From positions 1 through 64,000 of the forward strand of contig CABYFY010000004.1 in NCBI GenBank assembly GCA_902518355.1: a DNA stretch of 64,000 nucleotides. Reading direction: 5' to 3'. A program made the position numbers and the translations under genes. This DNA comes from an uncultured Bacteroidota bacterium. GTDB lineage: Bacteria; Bacteroidota; Bacteroidia; Flavobacteriales; Flavobacteriaceae. Shown here piece by piece: positions 51,283 through 61,669 of the stretch. The notes under the pieces are model-generated. The model made no database searches. It was given only the letters and a program-made list of their open reading frames with translations, and was not told the DNA's origin. How positions within the stretch are numbered: position 1 is the first letter of the stretch; every line of letters starts with the position of its first letter.

Positions 51283-52166
51283 TAACTAAATCTTTTAGAA
51301 ACAAATTCAGCTTTTTTTGAATCAGAATAGTCATAAAAGCCTTCACCAGACTTAATTCCTAATTTTCCATTTTTAACCAATTCTATTAATAGCTTATTGG
51401 GTCTATATTTTGGATTTTTTAATCCATCAAGCATCACCTCTAAAATTGATTTACACACATCTAATCCAATCAAATCGGCAAGCTGTAACGGACCCATTGG
51501 ATGCCCCATACCTAACTTCATTATTCCGTCAATATTTTTGACGTCAGCGACACCCTGATCTAAGGATTCTATCGCTTCATTTATCATAGGCATTAATATT
51601 CTATTTGAAATAAATCCGGGAAAATCATTTACTACTAGTGGAATTTTTTCTAGTTGTTCTGAAAGAGTTATTATCATATCAGTTGTTTCTTTACTTGTAT
51701 ATTTAGAATTAATAACTTCTACCAGCTTCATGATAGGAACGGGATTCATGAAATGCATACCAATTACTTTATCTTTTCTTGTTGTAGCTTCAGCTAATTT
51801 TGTTATGGAAATTGATGAAGTATTTGATGCTATAATGGTATTCTTTGGACATTTCAAGTCAAGTTCTTTGAAAATTGATTTTTTTAATTTGAAATTTTCG
51901 CTTACAACTTCAATTACCAGATCTGCGTTTAAAATTGAATCAAAGTCAGATGTATATTTGATATTACCTACAGTGTTTTCTGCCTCAGATTCAGTGATTT
52001 TTTCTTTATTAACCATTCTTTGAAGATTTTTCAAAATGGTTTGTTCACCTTTTTTCAGGTTTTCCGAGTTTATATCATATAATCTAACTTTGAAATTGAA
52101 TAAAGCAAATGTCTGAGCAATTCCATTTCCCATTGTTCCAGATCCAATTACAGAAATATTTTTCAT
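51282..52166 (-). CDS. 3-hydroxybutyryl-CoA dehydrogenase
   Basis: A 294-residue NAD(P)-dependent 3-hydroxyacyl-CoA dehydrogenase. The Rossmann motif GSGTMGNGIAQTFALF (about 7-22), SNTSSISITKLAEAT, IGMHFMNPVPIMKLVEVI and GFISNRILMPMINEA are typical, as is LGMGHPMGPLQLADLIGLD. It is likely involved in fatty acid or short acyl-CoA breakdown or synthesis. It lies in a four-gene minus-strand run with the Gfo/Idh gene upstream and yggS-like downstream. Confidence 0.93.
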   Translation of the reverse strand: MKNISVIGSGTMGNGIAQTFALFNFKVRLYDINSENLKKGEQTILKNLQRMVNKEKITESEAENTVGNIKYTSDFDSILNADLVIEVVSENFKLKKSIFKELDLKCPKNTIIASNTSSISITKLAEATTRKDKVIGMHFMNPVPIMKLVEVINSKYTSKETTDMIITLSEQLEKIPLVVNDFPGFISNRILMPMINEAIESLDQGVADVKNIDGIMKLGMGHPMGPLQLADLIGLDVCKSILEVMLDGLKNPKYRPNKLLIELVKNGKLGIKSGEGFYDYSDSKKAEFVSKRFS

Positions 52167-52168
52167 AT

Positions 52169-53125
52169 TTATTTGAAGTTTTTAATTATTTTAATTGCTA
52201 CATCTAATGCATTATGACCGTCAGAAATATCAACTCTTGGCTTTTCATTATTTTTTATTGATAGTGCAAAGCTGTTTAATTCATCCAAAATAGCGTTATT
52301 TTCAGAAATCTGAGGTTTACTAAAATAAATCTTCTTCTTTTTCCCGTTTTCTGCCTCAAGTATCATAATTGGTAATTCAGATTTTTTTTCATCAATTTCT
52401 ATAACTTCTGCTTCTCGATTTAGGAAATCAACAGAAATATATTTACCTGATTGAAAAAACCTTGTTTTTCTCATATTCTTTAGGGAAACTCTACTAGCAG
52501 TTAAATTAGCTACGCAACCGTTTTCAAATTCTATTCTGGCATTTGCAATATCAGGACTGTCACTAATAACCGAAATTCCGTTGGATGAAATTGTTTTAAC
52601 AGGTGATTTAACAGAATTTAATATTATATCAATGTCATGAATCATCAAATCAAGTACGACCGAAACATCAGTTCCTCTTGGGTTAAACTTAGCTAATCTA
52701 TGAGACTCGATAAACATAGGTTTGCTAATGTTTTCTTCAACTGTAATGTAAGCAGGATTAAATCTCTCAACATGTCCAACTTGTATTTTAATGTTATTAG
52801 ATTCCGACAGCCTGAGTAACTCTGTGGATTCTTCAGTATTTGAGCAAACAGGTTTTTCTATGAATAAGTGTATTCCCTTGTCAATAGCTTTTTTAGCATA
52901 ATTGAAATGAAAAGGTGTAGGAGTAACAATGTCTAATACTTCGATATCATTTAACATCTCTTCAAAACCAGTATATGCTTTACATCCATATTCTTTTGCT
53001 ATTTCATTAGACAATTCTGCATTAATATCATAAACGCCAATGAGTTTATAATTTTCAGATTGGAATAGCAGCTTTGAGTGAATTTTTCCCAAATGACCAC
53101 ATCCTACAACACCAGCTTTAAGCAT
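52169..53125 (-). CDS. Gfo/Idh/MocA-family oxidoreductase
   Basis: A 318-residue oxidoreductase. The Rossmann start KAGVVGCGHLGKIHSKLL, the family motif HLFIEKPVCSN (about 90-100) and VGHVERFNPAY are clear; C-terminal residues form the typical beta-sheet domain. The substrate, perhaps a sugar or amino-sugar derivative, cannot be determined. Two bases separate its stop from the next gene's start. Confidence 0.88.
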   Translation of the reverse strand: MLKAGVVGCGHLGKIHSKLLFQSENYKLIGVYDINAELSNEIAKEYGCKAYTGFEEMLNDIEVLDIVTPTPFHFNYAKKAIDKGIHLFIEKPVCSNTEESTELLRLSESNNIKIQVGHVERFNPAYITVEENISKPMFIESHRLAKFNPRGTDVSVVLDLMIHDIDIILNSVKSPVKTISSNGISVISDSPDIANARIEFENGCVANLTASRVSLKNMRKTRFFQSGKYISVDFLNREAEVIEIDEKKSELPIMILEAENGKKKKIYFSKPQISENNAILDELNSFALSIKNNEKPRVDISDGHNALDVAIKIIKNFK

Positions 53126-53185
53126 ACATATTTTTTTACAAATTTAATATTTTGAGACTAATATGTTTTAAATTTAAATAATTTA

Positions 53186-53827
53186 ATGGTTGACTCATTT
53201 AAACATAAAGGACTAAGGAATAAGCTTGTTGAAGAATTATCTAACAAAGGAATAAAGGATGTTAAAGTTTTAGATGCTATTTCAAAGGTTCCAAGACATT
53301 TGTTTATGGATTCGAGTTTTATTGATCATGCCTATCAAGATAAAGCATTTCCTATTGGTTCAGGGCAAACAATTTCCCAACCTTTTACAGTTGCATATCA
53401 GACTCAACTGCTTGAAATAAATAAAGGAGATAAAATTCTTGAAATAGGTACTGGAAGTGGCTATCAAGCCGCTGTTTTGTGTGAAATGGGGGCAAAGGTA
53501 TTTACTATCGAAAGAATTAGAGAGCTTTACAGAAAAACATCAGCTTTTTTACCCTCAATCAATTATTTTCCAAAGAAAATGATATACGGAGATGGTTATC
53601 AGGGATATGAAAAAGAAGAACCATTCGATGGTATAATAGTTACTGCTGGAGCGTCAAAAATTCCTGAGAAGTTACTTTTACAATTAAAAATTGGAGGTAG
53701 AATGGTAATACCTGTAGGTGAAAATACACAGAAAATGGTCCTTTATTTAAAAAAATCTGCATCAGAGTTTGATATTGAAAATTTTGGTGATTTTCAATTT
53801 GTTCCAATGCTGAAAAATAAAATTTAA
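53186..53827 (+). CDS. pcm: Protein-L-isoaspartate O-methyltransferase
   Basis: PCM methylates isoaspartyl residues to start their repair. The 213 residues contain VPRHLFMDSSFIDHAYQDKAFPIGSGQTISQPF and the SAM site ILEIGTGSGYQAAVLCEMG (about 89-107), then DGIIVTAGASKIPEKLL and GGRMVIPVG. All are standard family motifs. Its end overlaps the convergent smpB by four bases. Confidence 0.95.
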   Translation: MVDSFKHKGLRNKLVEELSNKGIKDVKVLDAISKVPRHLFMDSSFIDHAYQDKAFPIGSGQTISQPFTVAYQTQLLEINKGDKILEIGTGSGYQAAVLCEMGAKVFTIERIRELYRKTSAFLPSINYFPKKMIYGDGYQGYEKEEPFDGIIVTAGASKIPEKLLLQLKIGGRMVIPVGENTQKMVLYLKKSASEFDIENFGDFQFVPMLKNKI

Positions 53828-54279
53828 TTTTTCTTTTTATTAACTCTGTCGAGACTTCTTTTATTTTCCTTTTCTTTTATTGAAGATCTTTTGTCGTAAA
53901 GTTTTTTACCTGTAGCTGTGAAAATTTCTAATTTAGCTAATCCTTTTTCATTTATAAAAATTTTATAAGGAATTATCGATGATCCTTTTTGCTGAATTGA
54001 CTTCTTTAGCTTACTTAGTTCTTTTTTGTTTAAGAGTAATTTACGAGGTTTTTTTGCATTATATGTTTCATCATTTGAAAACCCGTATTTTTCAATATTC
54101 ATATTAATAATAAAAAGCTCATCATTTGTAAATTTGCAAAAACTTTCCCTGATAGAAACTTTGCTATTTCTGATTGATTTTATCTCTGATCCAGTTAACA
54201 CAATTCCAGAAATATATGAATCACTTAGAATGTATTCATATTTTGCTTTCTTGTTAATAATTTTAACTGAATTTTTCAT
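53824..54279 (-). CDS. smpB: SsrA-binding protein
   Basis: SmpB carries tmRNA to stalled ribosomes. The 151 residues have NKKAKYEYILSDSYISGIVLTGSEIKSIRNSKVSIRESFC at the start, RKLLLNKKELSKL and AKLEIFTATGKKLYDKR, with a basic C-terminal tail. The tmRNA gene is not in this window. Confidence 0.95.
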   Translation of the reverse strand: MKNSVKIINKKAKYEYILSDSYISGIVLTGSEIKSIRNSKVSIRESFCKFTNDELFIINMNIEKYGFSNDETYNAKKPRKLLLNKKELSKLKKSIQQKGSSIIPYKIFINEKGLAKLEIFTATGKKLYDKRSSIKEKENKRSLDRVNKKKN

Positions 54280-54367
54280 CTGAAAGATTTTATCATTGCT
54301 GTTAATTAATTATTAATAAGTATTGCATTAATCTTATTTATTCTGATATTTTTTTTTTGCAATTGTT

Positions 54368-54375
54368 TAATTTTG
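54368..54375 (+). promoter_or_regulatory. -7 box for glyA
   Basis: TAATTTTG fits TAnnTTTG and ends 23 bases before the glyA ATG. Confidence 0.5.
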
Positions 54376-54398
54376 TCTTGTAAAAATATACTACAAAT

Positions 54399-55673
54399 AT
54401 GCAAAAAGATAAGCAGATTTTTGATTTAATTGATGTTGAAAAAAAACGTCAATTAGAGGGCATTGAGCTAATAGCATCTGAAAACTTCACTAGTGAGCAG
54501 GTTATGTCAGCTACAGGATCTATACTTACAAATAAATATGCTGAAGGTTACCCTGGAAAAAGATATTATGGTGGTTGTCAAGTTGTTGATGAAATTGAGA
54601 CCCTAGCTATTTCCAGAGCAAAAGAATTATTTGGTGCTTGTTGGGCTAATGTTCAACCTCATTCCGGAAGTCAAGCTAATTCTGCTGTATTTTTTGCTTG
54701 CTTGAAGCCTGGTGATACGATACTTGGTTTTGATTTAGCACATGGAGGTCATCTAACCCATGGCTCTAGTGTAAACTTTTCAGGTAGACTTTATAATCCC
54801 GTTTTTTACGGAGTAGATGAAACCACAGGAATGTTAGATTATGACGAAATAGAAAGAATCGCAAACAAAGAATTGCCTAAAATGATTATTGCAGGTGCCT
54901 CTGCTTATTCCAGGGATATTGATTTCAAGAGATTTAGAGAAATTGCAGATTCTATCAACGCATTATTACTTGCGGATATTTCTCATCCGTCAGGATTAAT
55001 AGCTAAAGGAATATTAAATGATCCTGTTCCTCACTGTCATATCATTACAACAACCACGCATAAGACCTTAAGAGGGCCCAGGGGAGGCTTAATTTTAATG
55101 GGCAATGATTTCGACAATCCATTTGGAATTAAACTTAAAAACGGTTCTTTAAGAAAAATGTCGTCTTTACTTGATTCAGCTATTTTTCCAGGAAATCAGG
55201 GTGGACCGCTTGAGCATGTAATTGCTGCAAAAGCTGTTGCTTTTGGTGAGGCATTATCTGAAGATTTTCTATTTTATGTACTTCAGGTTAAGAAAAATGC
55301 TAAAGTTATGGCTGATGAATTTATAAAACGAAATTATAAGATTATATCTGGTGGTACTGATAATCATATGATGCTAATTGATTTAAGAAATAAAAATATT
55401 ACAGGCAAAGATGCTGAAGCAGTTTTAGGTAAAGCTGAAATAACCGTTAATAAAAATATGGTTCCATTTGATGATAAATCTCCTTTTGTGACATCAGGAA
55501 TCCGTATTGGTACGGCAGCGGTTACTACTAGAGGTTTGAAAGGGGATGATATGCTTAAAATTGTAGATTTCATTGATAAAGTAATTATCAATAATGATAA
55601 TGAAGTTGTATTAAATGAGATTGCCTCTGAAGTAAAAGCATTCATGAGTCACAGACCTTTATTTGATAGTTAA
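54399..55673 (+). CDS. glyA: Serine hydroxymethyltransferase
   Basis: GlyA converts serine and tetrahydrofolate to glycine and methylene-tetrahydrofolate. The 424 residues include [39 protein letters not shown], the PLP Lys motif [17 protein letters not shown] (about 220-236) and [17 protein letters not shown]. Length is standard. Its end overlaps the convergent lipoprotein gene by four bases. Confidence 0.97.
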   Translation: MQKDKQIFDLIDVEKKRQLEGIELIASENFTSEQVMSATGSILTNKYAEGYPGKRYYGGCQVVDEIETLAISRAKELFGACWANVQPHSGSQANSAVFFACLKPGDTILGFDLAHGGHLTHGSSVNFSGRLYNPVFYGVDETTGMLDYDEIERIANKELPKMIIAGASAYSRDIDFKRFREIADSINALLLADISHPSGLIAKGILNDPVPHCHIITTTTHKTLRGPRGGLILMGNDFDNPFGIKLKNGSLRKMSSLLDSAIFPGNQGGPLEHVIAAKAVAFGEALSEDFLFYVLQVKKNAKVMADEFIKRNYKIISGGTDNHMMLIDLRNKNITGKDAEAVLGKAEITVNKNMVPFDDKSPFVTSGIRIGTAAVTTRGLKGDDMLKIVDFIDKVIINNDNEVVLNEIASEVKAFMSHRPLFDS

Positions 55674-57259
55674 TCTTCAATTATAATATGTTGATAAGCC
55701 CCTAAATCTGGGCTATCGGTTCTATTATTGTTTAGAATATCAAATGGTGTTTGAGTAGCAAATTCAAGAGAGCCAAGCCCAATAATTTCAGAATTTTGGT
55801 TAATTCTTAAGTCATTATTCACAGCATTTATGAAACCAGGAGATAAATTTTGAAATAAGTTCTCATAATATAGATTATTTGAAAAATCGTAAATAGGGTT
55901 ATTGTCAAAATAATCATTTATGTCATTGAATTTTATTAAGCTGTTACTAAGTTTATAATCAAGGTTTGCATCACCTAACTTTTCAATTAGGAATTCTATG
56001 TTTTGATTACCGTCTATTATGGAATTTGTAATGTCAACGTCAAATAAATTATTGATGAACTCATTATCGTCAGAATCAATATAAAAATTATTCAAAAGCA
56101 AAGAAGGAAATTGTCTAATTCCAGAATTCCAAAAATTGGATATTGTAGAGTGATTTAGTCTGTATTTACCTCCATAAGTACCGGCAAATGATGACTGACC
56201 AGACTTATTTATTACTAGATTTTCTGCATCGATCGATGATGAAACCGAAAGAATCCCAAAATTACTACTGTTATATACTTCAACACTTGAGAGATTAAGT
56301 TTATAATTATCAAAATTTGCACCACCTATAGTATATATTCCAACAGATGCATTTTTTATTGTACAATAACTGAATTCATTATCAAAACTACCGTCAAGAA
56401 GCCATATAGTACCCCATTGTCCTGGAATATTTTCAAAGAATGGCTCTAATCTATCTCCCTCAAAAATTATCTGATTTTCTAATTCATCCTGATTTTGACT
56501 AAACTCTCCATTAGCTTTAATACTAGCGCCATTAGTTACAATTATTCCTGAGTTATCATGGAAATGTATCCTAGAACCTTTTTCAATTATTAGCTCATTT
56601 CCTTGCCCAACAGCAGCATAACCATATATAACATAGGGTTTCTCATTTGTAAAAGTTAATTCTTCATCATTCAAATACCTTCCTGTTATTTCGGTTTCTT
56701 CATTTATTCCATCTCCGTCAAAATCTATCTCAAGAGTCTCATAAACGAATTGTTGATTGTTTTCATATCTGCTTGGGTAAATAAAAACTGCATCTTTTAC
56801 AAGAGATATCAGATTTACTTCTTGAGTATTATTTGAGTTTAAAAATTCTATTTTATCATCATATAAAAACGATGTTTGATTCGTATCAATATCATTTATA
56901 TCAATTGTTGTTTCAATAAATATATAAAGACTATCATTGGCTAAAAGTTCAATATTTTCAAAACTTTTTCCATGATTATTATCTTGATTATAAATACCAT
57001 CTACATTAAGTCTATAAAAAGAATTTTCTCCGTTTGAAAGTTTGATTTCGGGAATTATTATGTTTTTACTCGAATTATTATAAACCTTTAGGTTGTAGGT
57101 GCTAGATCCTATATTAGTAAAAACAGTATCTAAATAAACAGTATCTTTTGAAAATGTTAATAGTGTGTCATTAATTTCAAAATCTATCTCATTGTCACAT
57201 GAATTCCAAAGAAAAATAACAGAAACAATTAATAATGCTTTTAAAAAAAAATTATACAT
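55670..57259 (-). CDS. Large exported lipoprotein, probably a beta-helix
   Basis: A 529-residue lipoprotein (signal with LWNSC, Cys near residue 21). It has no recognised catalytic motif. The N-terminal part (about 25-130) alternates short strands; [15 protein letters not shown] suggests an immunoglobulin-like domain. The second half has repeated Asn/Ser-rich strands and [42 protein letters not shown], patterns seen in right-handed parallel beta-helices. It lies two bases after the glutaminyl cyclotransferase gene, so both are probably one transcript. The function is unknown. Confidence 0.7.
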   Translation of the reverse strand: MYNFFLKALLIVSVIFLWNSCDNEIDFEINDTLLTFSKDTVYLDTVFTNIGSSTYNLKVYNNSSKNIIIPEIKLSNGENSFYRLNVDGIYNQDNNHGKSFENIELLANDSLYIFIETTIDINDIDTNQTSFLYDDKIEFLNSNNTQEVNLISLVKDAVFIYPSRYENNQQFVYETLEIDFDGDGINEETEITGRYLNDEELTFTNEKPYVIYGYAAVGQGNELIIEKGSRIHFHDNSGIIVTNGASIKANGEFSQNQDELENQIIFEGDRLEPFFENIPGQWGTIWLLDGSFDNEFSYCTIKNASVGIYTIGGANFDNYKLNLSSVEVYNSSNFGILSVSSSIDAENLVINKSGQSSFAGTYGGKYRLNHSTISNFWNSGIRQFPSLLLNNFYIDSDDNEFINNLFDVDITNSIIDGNQNIEFLIEKLGDANLDYKLSNSLIKFNDINDYFDNNPIYDFSNNLYYENLFQNLSPGFINAVNNDLRINQNSEIIGLGSLEFATQTPFDILNNNRTDSPDLGAYQHIIIED

Positions 57260-57261
57260 GA

Positions 57262-58326
57262 TTATTTTTTAATCCTTATTTCAAATATTTTATCCCACAT
57301 CTTTCCGGTTACAAAAATTGAATTCCTCTTCTCATTATATGCGATTCCGTTAATTACATCAAGTTTTTCGTGTTTGGTAACCATATTTTTAAGAGATGAT
57401 AAATTAATTACAGCTTCTATACCACCATTATTTGGATTAATGATGGCAATACCATCGAATAGGTATCTGTTTGCGAAAATTTTTCCATTAACCCATTCAA
57501 GTTCGTTAAGACCTACAACTTTATTTTTATTTGTATAGATTTCAATAAATCCCTCTTCTTTTTGGTTGTCAGGGTCTAATAACCAAATTTTTTCAGTTCC
57601 ATCACTTTTATACAATTTACTACCATCGTTACAGATTCCCCATCCCTCTAAACTCTTGTTGTATTCAAACGAATTAATTTGGTCAAAAGTATTTACATCA
57701 TAAACAAAACCGATTTTCTCTTTCCATGTTAGCTGATAAATTTTGTTATTTAAAATAGTAATACCTTCGGCAAAGAAATTTGATCTAAGTTTATATTCTT
57801 TTAGTATGTTTCCATTTCTGTAGTCAACCTTAACAAGCTTCGATTTTCCATACTGACCCAGGCTTTCATAAAGAGTATCATTATAAAATTCTAGTCCCTG
57901 AGTGTAGGAGTTTTTAGGTCTTTCAAATACGTTTAAAATCTCATAGTCTAATACAGTAGGTATAATATGATTTAATAAGGTAAAGCTTATCTTTTTACTA
58001 GTATTTTTAGCTTTAATAAACAACTCTTTTTTACCAAGTGTTATATTATTTAGTAAGAATTTATATTCACTATTTATTTCTGAGTTTAGATTAATTGGTT
58101 TTATTTCTCTAACCTTATTGTTAGACTTTATTTCAAATGAAATGCTGGATAAATTTTTATTAATACTATTAACCCTAATTGTAAGAGTATCATCAGTTTG
58201 AATTTTACCGTTTGTGATATTGCTAGATACGGTAAAATCTGGCTTTTGTTTATTTTCTCCACATGAAATCAAAAGAAAAATGATAATACAAAAACCGCTT
58301 ATAAAAAATATCTTTTTTAGTTTCAT
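57262..58326 (-). CDS. Glutaminyl-peptide cyclotransferase lipoprotein (plant-type beta-propeller)
   Basis: A 354-residue exported protein (signal ending LISC) of the glutamine cyclotransferase family, which turns N-terminal Gln into pyroglutamate. The family run NSYTQGLEFYNDTLYESLGQYGKSKLVKVDYRNGNILKEYKL (about 137-180), FAEGITILNNKIYQLTWKE and GWGICNDGSKLYKSDGTEKIWLLDP are visible and fit a five-bladed propeller. An N-terminal region of about 110 residues with a different fold precedes it. Exported proteins whose mature N-terminus is Gln would be natural substrates. It is the first gene of a pair with the beta-helix lipoprotein. Confidence 0.88.
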   Translation of the reverse strand: MKLKKIFFISGFCIIIFLLISCGENKQKPDFTVSSNITNGKIQTDDTLTIRVNSINKNLSSISFEIKSNNKVREIKPINLNSEINSEYKFLLNNITLGKKELFIKAKNTSKKISFTLLNHIIPTVLDYEILNVFERPKNSYTQGLEFYNDTLYESLGQYGKSKLVKVDYRNGNILKEYKLRSNFFAEGITILNNKIYQLTWKEKIGFVYDVNTFDQINSFEYNKSLEGWGICNDGSKLYKSDGTEKIWLLDPDNQKEEGFIEIYTNKNKVVGLNELEWVNGKIFANRYLFDGIAIINPNNGGIEAVINLSSLKNMVTKHEKLDVINGIAYNEKRNSIFVTGKMWDKIFEIRIKK

Positions 58327-58396
58327 AATTACTTCAAATTTAAGCTATATTTTCAAACATATTCAAAAATTATTCTTCTGCATTTCTAATTAATTG

Positions 58397-58404
58397 TATA
58401 TTTG
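58397..58404 (+). promoter_or_regulatory. -7 box for the SRP RNA gene
   Basis: TATATTTG ends about four bases before the RNA stem begins. A degenerate -33 element (TTCTG) may lie at 58376-58380. Confidence 0.65.
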
Positions 58405-58407
58405 AAA

Positions 58408-58506
58408 TGGCAAGTCCTACACAACTAGCTCCTGATTAATCCTCCAGGGTGGGAACACAGCAAAGGTATTCGGTTGTAGCAGTGTGATGTAGATAGCTTG
58501 CCATTT
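58408..58506 (+). ncRNA. ffs: Signal recognition particle 4.5S RNA
   Basis: A roughly 98-base hairpin RNA that binds Ffh for co-translational targeting. The ends pair as TGGCAAG/CTTGCCA. The tip holds the SRP domain IV signature: CAGG on the 5' side of the asymmetric loop, a GTG/CAC stem, a GGAA tetraloop and AGCA on the 3' side (58445-58461 region). Its own -7 box lies just upstream, and an SDR gene follows about ten bases later. Confidence 0.92.
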
Positions 58507-58516
58507 TTGTATCATT

Positions 58517-59317
58517 ATGTCAAAGGTAATTTTAATAACAGGCGGATCTTCTGGAATTGGCAAAGCTATTGCTACTTTTTTAAGTAAAAATAACAGCTAT
58601 ATTGTTTATGGCTCAAGTAGAGACTTAAAGAAATTAGAAAACGTATCATTCTTACCGATTAAGTTAGATGTTACTTCTGAGGAGTTAATAAGTGAATGCG
58701 TACAAAAAATAATAAAAGATCAAGGAAGAATTGATGTTCTAATAAATAATGCCGGTGTAGGTATAACAGGACCGTTAGAGGAGACCCCTAATGCTGAAAT
58801 CGAAAAACATTTTAAAACAAATTTATACGGTCCGATAAATCTTATCAAAACGGTATTACCATACATGCGTAAAAATAATTCAGGATTAATAATAAATATT
58901 ACATCAATTGCTGGTCATATTGGCACTCCATTTAGATCAATTTATAGTGCTGGAAAATCTTCATTGGATATTATTTCAGAAACTCTAAATATGGAAACCA
59001 AAGACTTTAATATAAATGTTGTATGTGTTGCGCCAGGAGATTATTTAACTAATATTTCAAAAGGTAGATTCCATTCTCCGGTAATTCATGGTTCTCCCTA
59101 TGAATTTAAATATAACTCGTCACTGAATAAAATGAATGAAAATATATCAAAAGGAGCAAATCCCTTAAAGGTTGCAAAACTTGTTAACAAAATCATACAT
59201 TTAAAGAATCCTAAGAAAAAATATATTTCAGGCTCTCTTTTAGAAAGATTTGGAATAATTTTGAAGTTTATTTTACCCCAAAAAGTTTTTGAATTTTTAG
59301 TGTTAAAACTTTTTTAA
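58517..59317 (+). CDS. Short-chain dehydrogenase/reductase
   Basis: A 266-residue SDR-family oxidoreductase. [15 protein letters not shown] (cofactor, about 8-22), NNAGVG (about 81-86), NITSIAGH and the catalytic YSAGK (about 149-153) are present in order. The C-terminus has a hydrophobic helix that may hold it near the membrane. The substrate is unknown. The spacer to the SRP RNA is only ten bases. Confidence 0.9.
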   Translation: MSKVILITGGSSGIGKAIATFLSKNNSYIVYGSSRDLKKLENVSFLPIKLDVTSEELISECVQKIIKDQGRIDVLINNAGVGITGPLEETPNAEIEKHFKTNLYGPINLIKTVLPYMRKNNSGLIINITSIAGHIGTPFRSIYSAGKSSLDIISETLNMETKDFNINVVCVAPGDYLTNISKGRFHSPVIHGSPYEFKYNSSLNKMNENISKGANPLKVAKLVNKIIHLKNPKKKYISGSLLERFGIILKFILPQKVFEFLVLKLF

Positions 59318-59370
59318 ATTGGACTAACAAATCAGGTAGTTTTTATCGTAAATTTATACAAACTATTTAT

Positions 59371-60024
59371 ATGAAATTTTTTATAGACACGGCTAATCTT
59401 GATCAAATTAAGGAAGCACAAGATTTAGGTATTTTAGATGGAGTTACAACCAATCCATCATTAATGGCTAAAGAAGGCATAACAGGGAAGAGTAATATAC
59501 TCCATCATTATAAAAATATATGTGAAATTGTTGATGGTGATGTTTCTGCAGAGGTTATTGCAACTGATTTTGAAAATATGGTAAAAGAAGGTAAGGAATT
59601 AGCTTCCCTTCATACTCAAATAGTTGTAAAACTTCCTATGATAAAAGATGGGGTGAAGGCAGCTAAATATTTTTCTAATAATGGAATTAAAACAAATGTA
59701 ACTTTGGTTTTTTCTGCAGGACAAGCATTATTAGCAGCTAAAGCTGGTGCAACATATGTTTCCCCTTTTCTTGGAAGACTAGATGATATCTCAACTGACG
59801 GTCTTAATCTAATTTCAGAAATAAGAGAAATTTATGATAATTTCAATTTTGACACTCAGATTCTTGCCGCTTCAATAAGACATACAATGCATATAATTGA
59901 TTGTGCCAAAATAGGGGCCGATGTAATTACATCACCACTTTCTTCCATCACAGGTTTATTAAAACATCCTTTAACAGACATTGGACTAGATAAATTTTTA
60001 AAAGATCACAAAAAAGGGAATTAA
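59371..60024 (+). CDS. Transaldolase-family protein (fructose-6-phosphate aldolase-like)
   Basis: A 217-residue class I aldolase of the short transaldolase family (TalC/FSA size). [16 protein letters not shown] and [14 protein letters not shown] begin the barrel; the Schiff-base Lys is in [14 protein letters not shown] (about 86-99); [16 protein letters not shown] and [16 protein letters not shown] complete it. It may act as transaldolase with the split transketolase elsewhere in the window, or as a fructose-6-phosphate aldolase; the sequence does not decide. Confidence 0.9.
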   Translation: MKFFIDTANLDQIKEAQDLGILDGVTTNPSLMAKEGITGKSNILHHYKNICEIVDGDVSAEVIATDFENMVKEGKELASLHTQIVVKLPMIKDGVKAAKYFSNNGIKTNVTLVFSAGQALLAAKAGATYVSPFLGRLDDISTDGLNLISEIREIYDNFNFDTQILAASIRHTMHIIDCAKIGADVITSPLSSITGLLKHPLTDIGLDKFLKDHKKGN

Positions 60025-60028
60025 TTTC

Positions 60029-60036
60029 TATTTTTG
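60029..60036 (+). promoter_or_regulatory. -7 box for the ABC-F gene
   Basis: TATTTTTG fits TAnnTTTG and begins five bases after the transaldolase stop, 19 bases before the next ATG. Confidence 0.5.
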
Positions 60037-60055
60037 CGGCAAATAAAAATTTGAA

Positions 60056-61669
60056 ATGCTTTCAGTATCCAATTTATCTATCCAGTTCGGTAAAAGAGTC
60101 CTATTTGACAATGTAAATACCTCCTTTAATAATGGAAATTGTTACGGTATCATTGGGGCTAATGGTGCCGGTAAATCAACTTTTTTAAAGATATTAAGTG
60201 GTAAGATTGACCCAACATCAGGACATGTTCATCTTGAATCAGGAAAAAGAATGTCTGTTTTAGAACAGGATCATCGGATATTTGACGATAATTCTGTATT
60301 GGAAACAGTTATTATGGGGGATATCAAATTATATGAAATTAAGAAAGAAATTGACTTTTTATATGAAAATTACTCAGACGAAAATGCAGAAAAAATAGGA
60401 TCTCTTCAGGTTAAATTTGAGGAAATGGATGGTTGGAACGCTGAAAGTAATGCAGCATCTTTACTTTCAAACTTAGGAATAAAAGAATCCCTGCATCAAT
60501 CAAAAATGAGTGATGTAGATCCTAAACTCAAGGTTCGTATATTATTAGCTAAATCATTGTTTGGTAATCCTGATGTGCTTGTTATGGATGAGCCTACCAA
60601 CGACCTCGACTATGAAACAATATCTTGGTTAGAGGAATACTTAGCAAATTTTGACAATTGTATAATAGTTGTTTCGCATGATAGGCATTTTTTAGATTCA
60701 GTATGCACACATATTTCTGATATTGATTTCGGAAAAATTAATCATTATTCAGGTAATTATACCTTTTGGTATGAATCCTCTCAATTGGCAGCAAGACAAA
60801 GGGCTCAACAAAATAAAAAAGCTGAAGAAAAAAAGAAAGAACTTGAGGAATTTATAGCTCGATTTAGTGCTAATGTTGCAAAGAGTAAACAAGCAACAAG
60901 TAGAAAGAAAATGATTGATAAGTTAAATATTCATGAAATTAAACCCTCTAGTAGAAGATATCCCGCTATAATATTTGAAAGAGAAAGAGAGGCTGGAGAT
61001 CAAATTTTAAATATTGAGAATCTTTCTAAGTCAATTGAAGATGAATTATTATTTAGTAAAATTGATCTCAATTTGGTTAAAGGTGATAAAGTCTTGCTTT
61101 ACTCAAAAGATTCTAGAGCTACAACTAGCTTCTACCAAATAATCAATGAAAAACTATCGGCTGATTCAGGTAATTATAAGTGGGGTATAACAACAAATCA
61201 TTCATATCTACCCCTTGATAATAGTGAATTTTTTAATAAAAATATTTCGCTAGTTGACTGGTTAAGAAACTGGGCACAAACCGAGGAGGAGCGCGAAGAA
61301 GTATACTTAAGAGGTTTTTTAGGAAAGATGATATTTTCAGGTGAAGAGGCATTAAAAAAGTGTACTGTACTTTCTGGTGGAGAAAAGGTTAGATGTATGC
61401 TTTCAAAGATGATGATGAAAAAAGGAAATGTTCTAATTTTAGATGAACCAACAAATCATCTTGATCTTGAGAGTATTACTGCTTTTAATAATTCACTAAA
61501 TAAATTTAAGGGAACTGTTTTATTTTCAACTCATGACCACCAGTTTGCTCAAACAATTGCTAATAGAATCGTAGAACTAACTCCTAATGGCGTAATTGAT
61601 AGATATATGAAGTTTGATGAGTATATGAATGATGATAAAATCAAAGAGCTGAGAGCGAGTATGTACTAA
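60056..61669 (+). CDS. ABC-F ribosome-associated ATPase
   Basis: A 537-residue soluble ABC-F protein, a family that acts on ribosomal tRNA sites. The first domain has Walker A GANGAGKSTFL (about 36-46), KLKVRILLAKSLF and MDEPTNDLD. A linker (about 245-300) rich in Lys/Gln/Glu follows. In the second domain, LSGGEKVRCMLSKMM and LDEPTNHLDLES are intact, but the Walker A position reads YSKDSRATTSFYQ, lacking the canonical Gly-Lys-Thr. I recall a degenerate site here in related flavobacterial proteins. The exact role (translation factor or antibiotic resistance) is not clear. Its stop abuts pheT. Confidence 0.88.
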   Translation: MLSVSNLSIQFGKRVLFDNVNTSFNNGNCYGIIGANGAGKSTFLKILSGKIDPTSGHVHLESGKRMSVLEQDHRIFDDNSVLETVIMGDIKLYEIKKEIDFLYENYSDENAEKIGSLQVKFEEMDGWNAESNAASLLSNLGIKESLHQSKMSDVDPKLKVRILLAKSLFGNPDVLVMDEPTNDLDYETISWLEEYLANFDNCIIVVSHDRHFLDSVCTHISDIDFGKINHYSGNYTFWYESSQLAARQRAQQNKKAEEKKKELEEFIARFSANVAKSKQATSRKKMIDKLNIHEIKPSSRRYPAIIFEREREAGDQILNIENLSKSIEDELLFSKIDLNLVKGDKVLLYSKDSRATTSFYQIINEKLSADSGNYKWGITTNHSYLPLDNSEFFNKNISLVDWLRNWAQTEEEREEVYLRGFLGKMIFSGEEALKKCTVLSGGEKVRCMLSKMMMKKGNVLILDEPTNHLDLESITAFNNSLNKFKGTVLFSTHDHQFAQTIANRIVELTPNGVIDRYMKFDEYMNDDKIKELRASMY

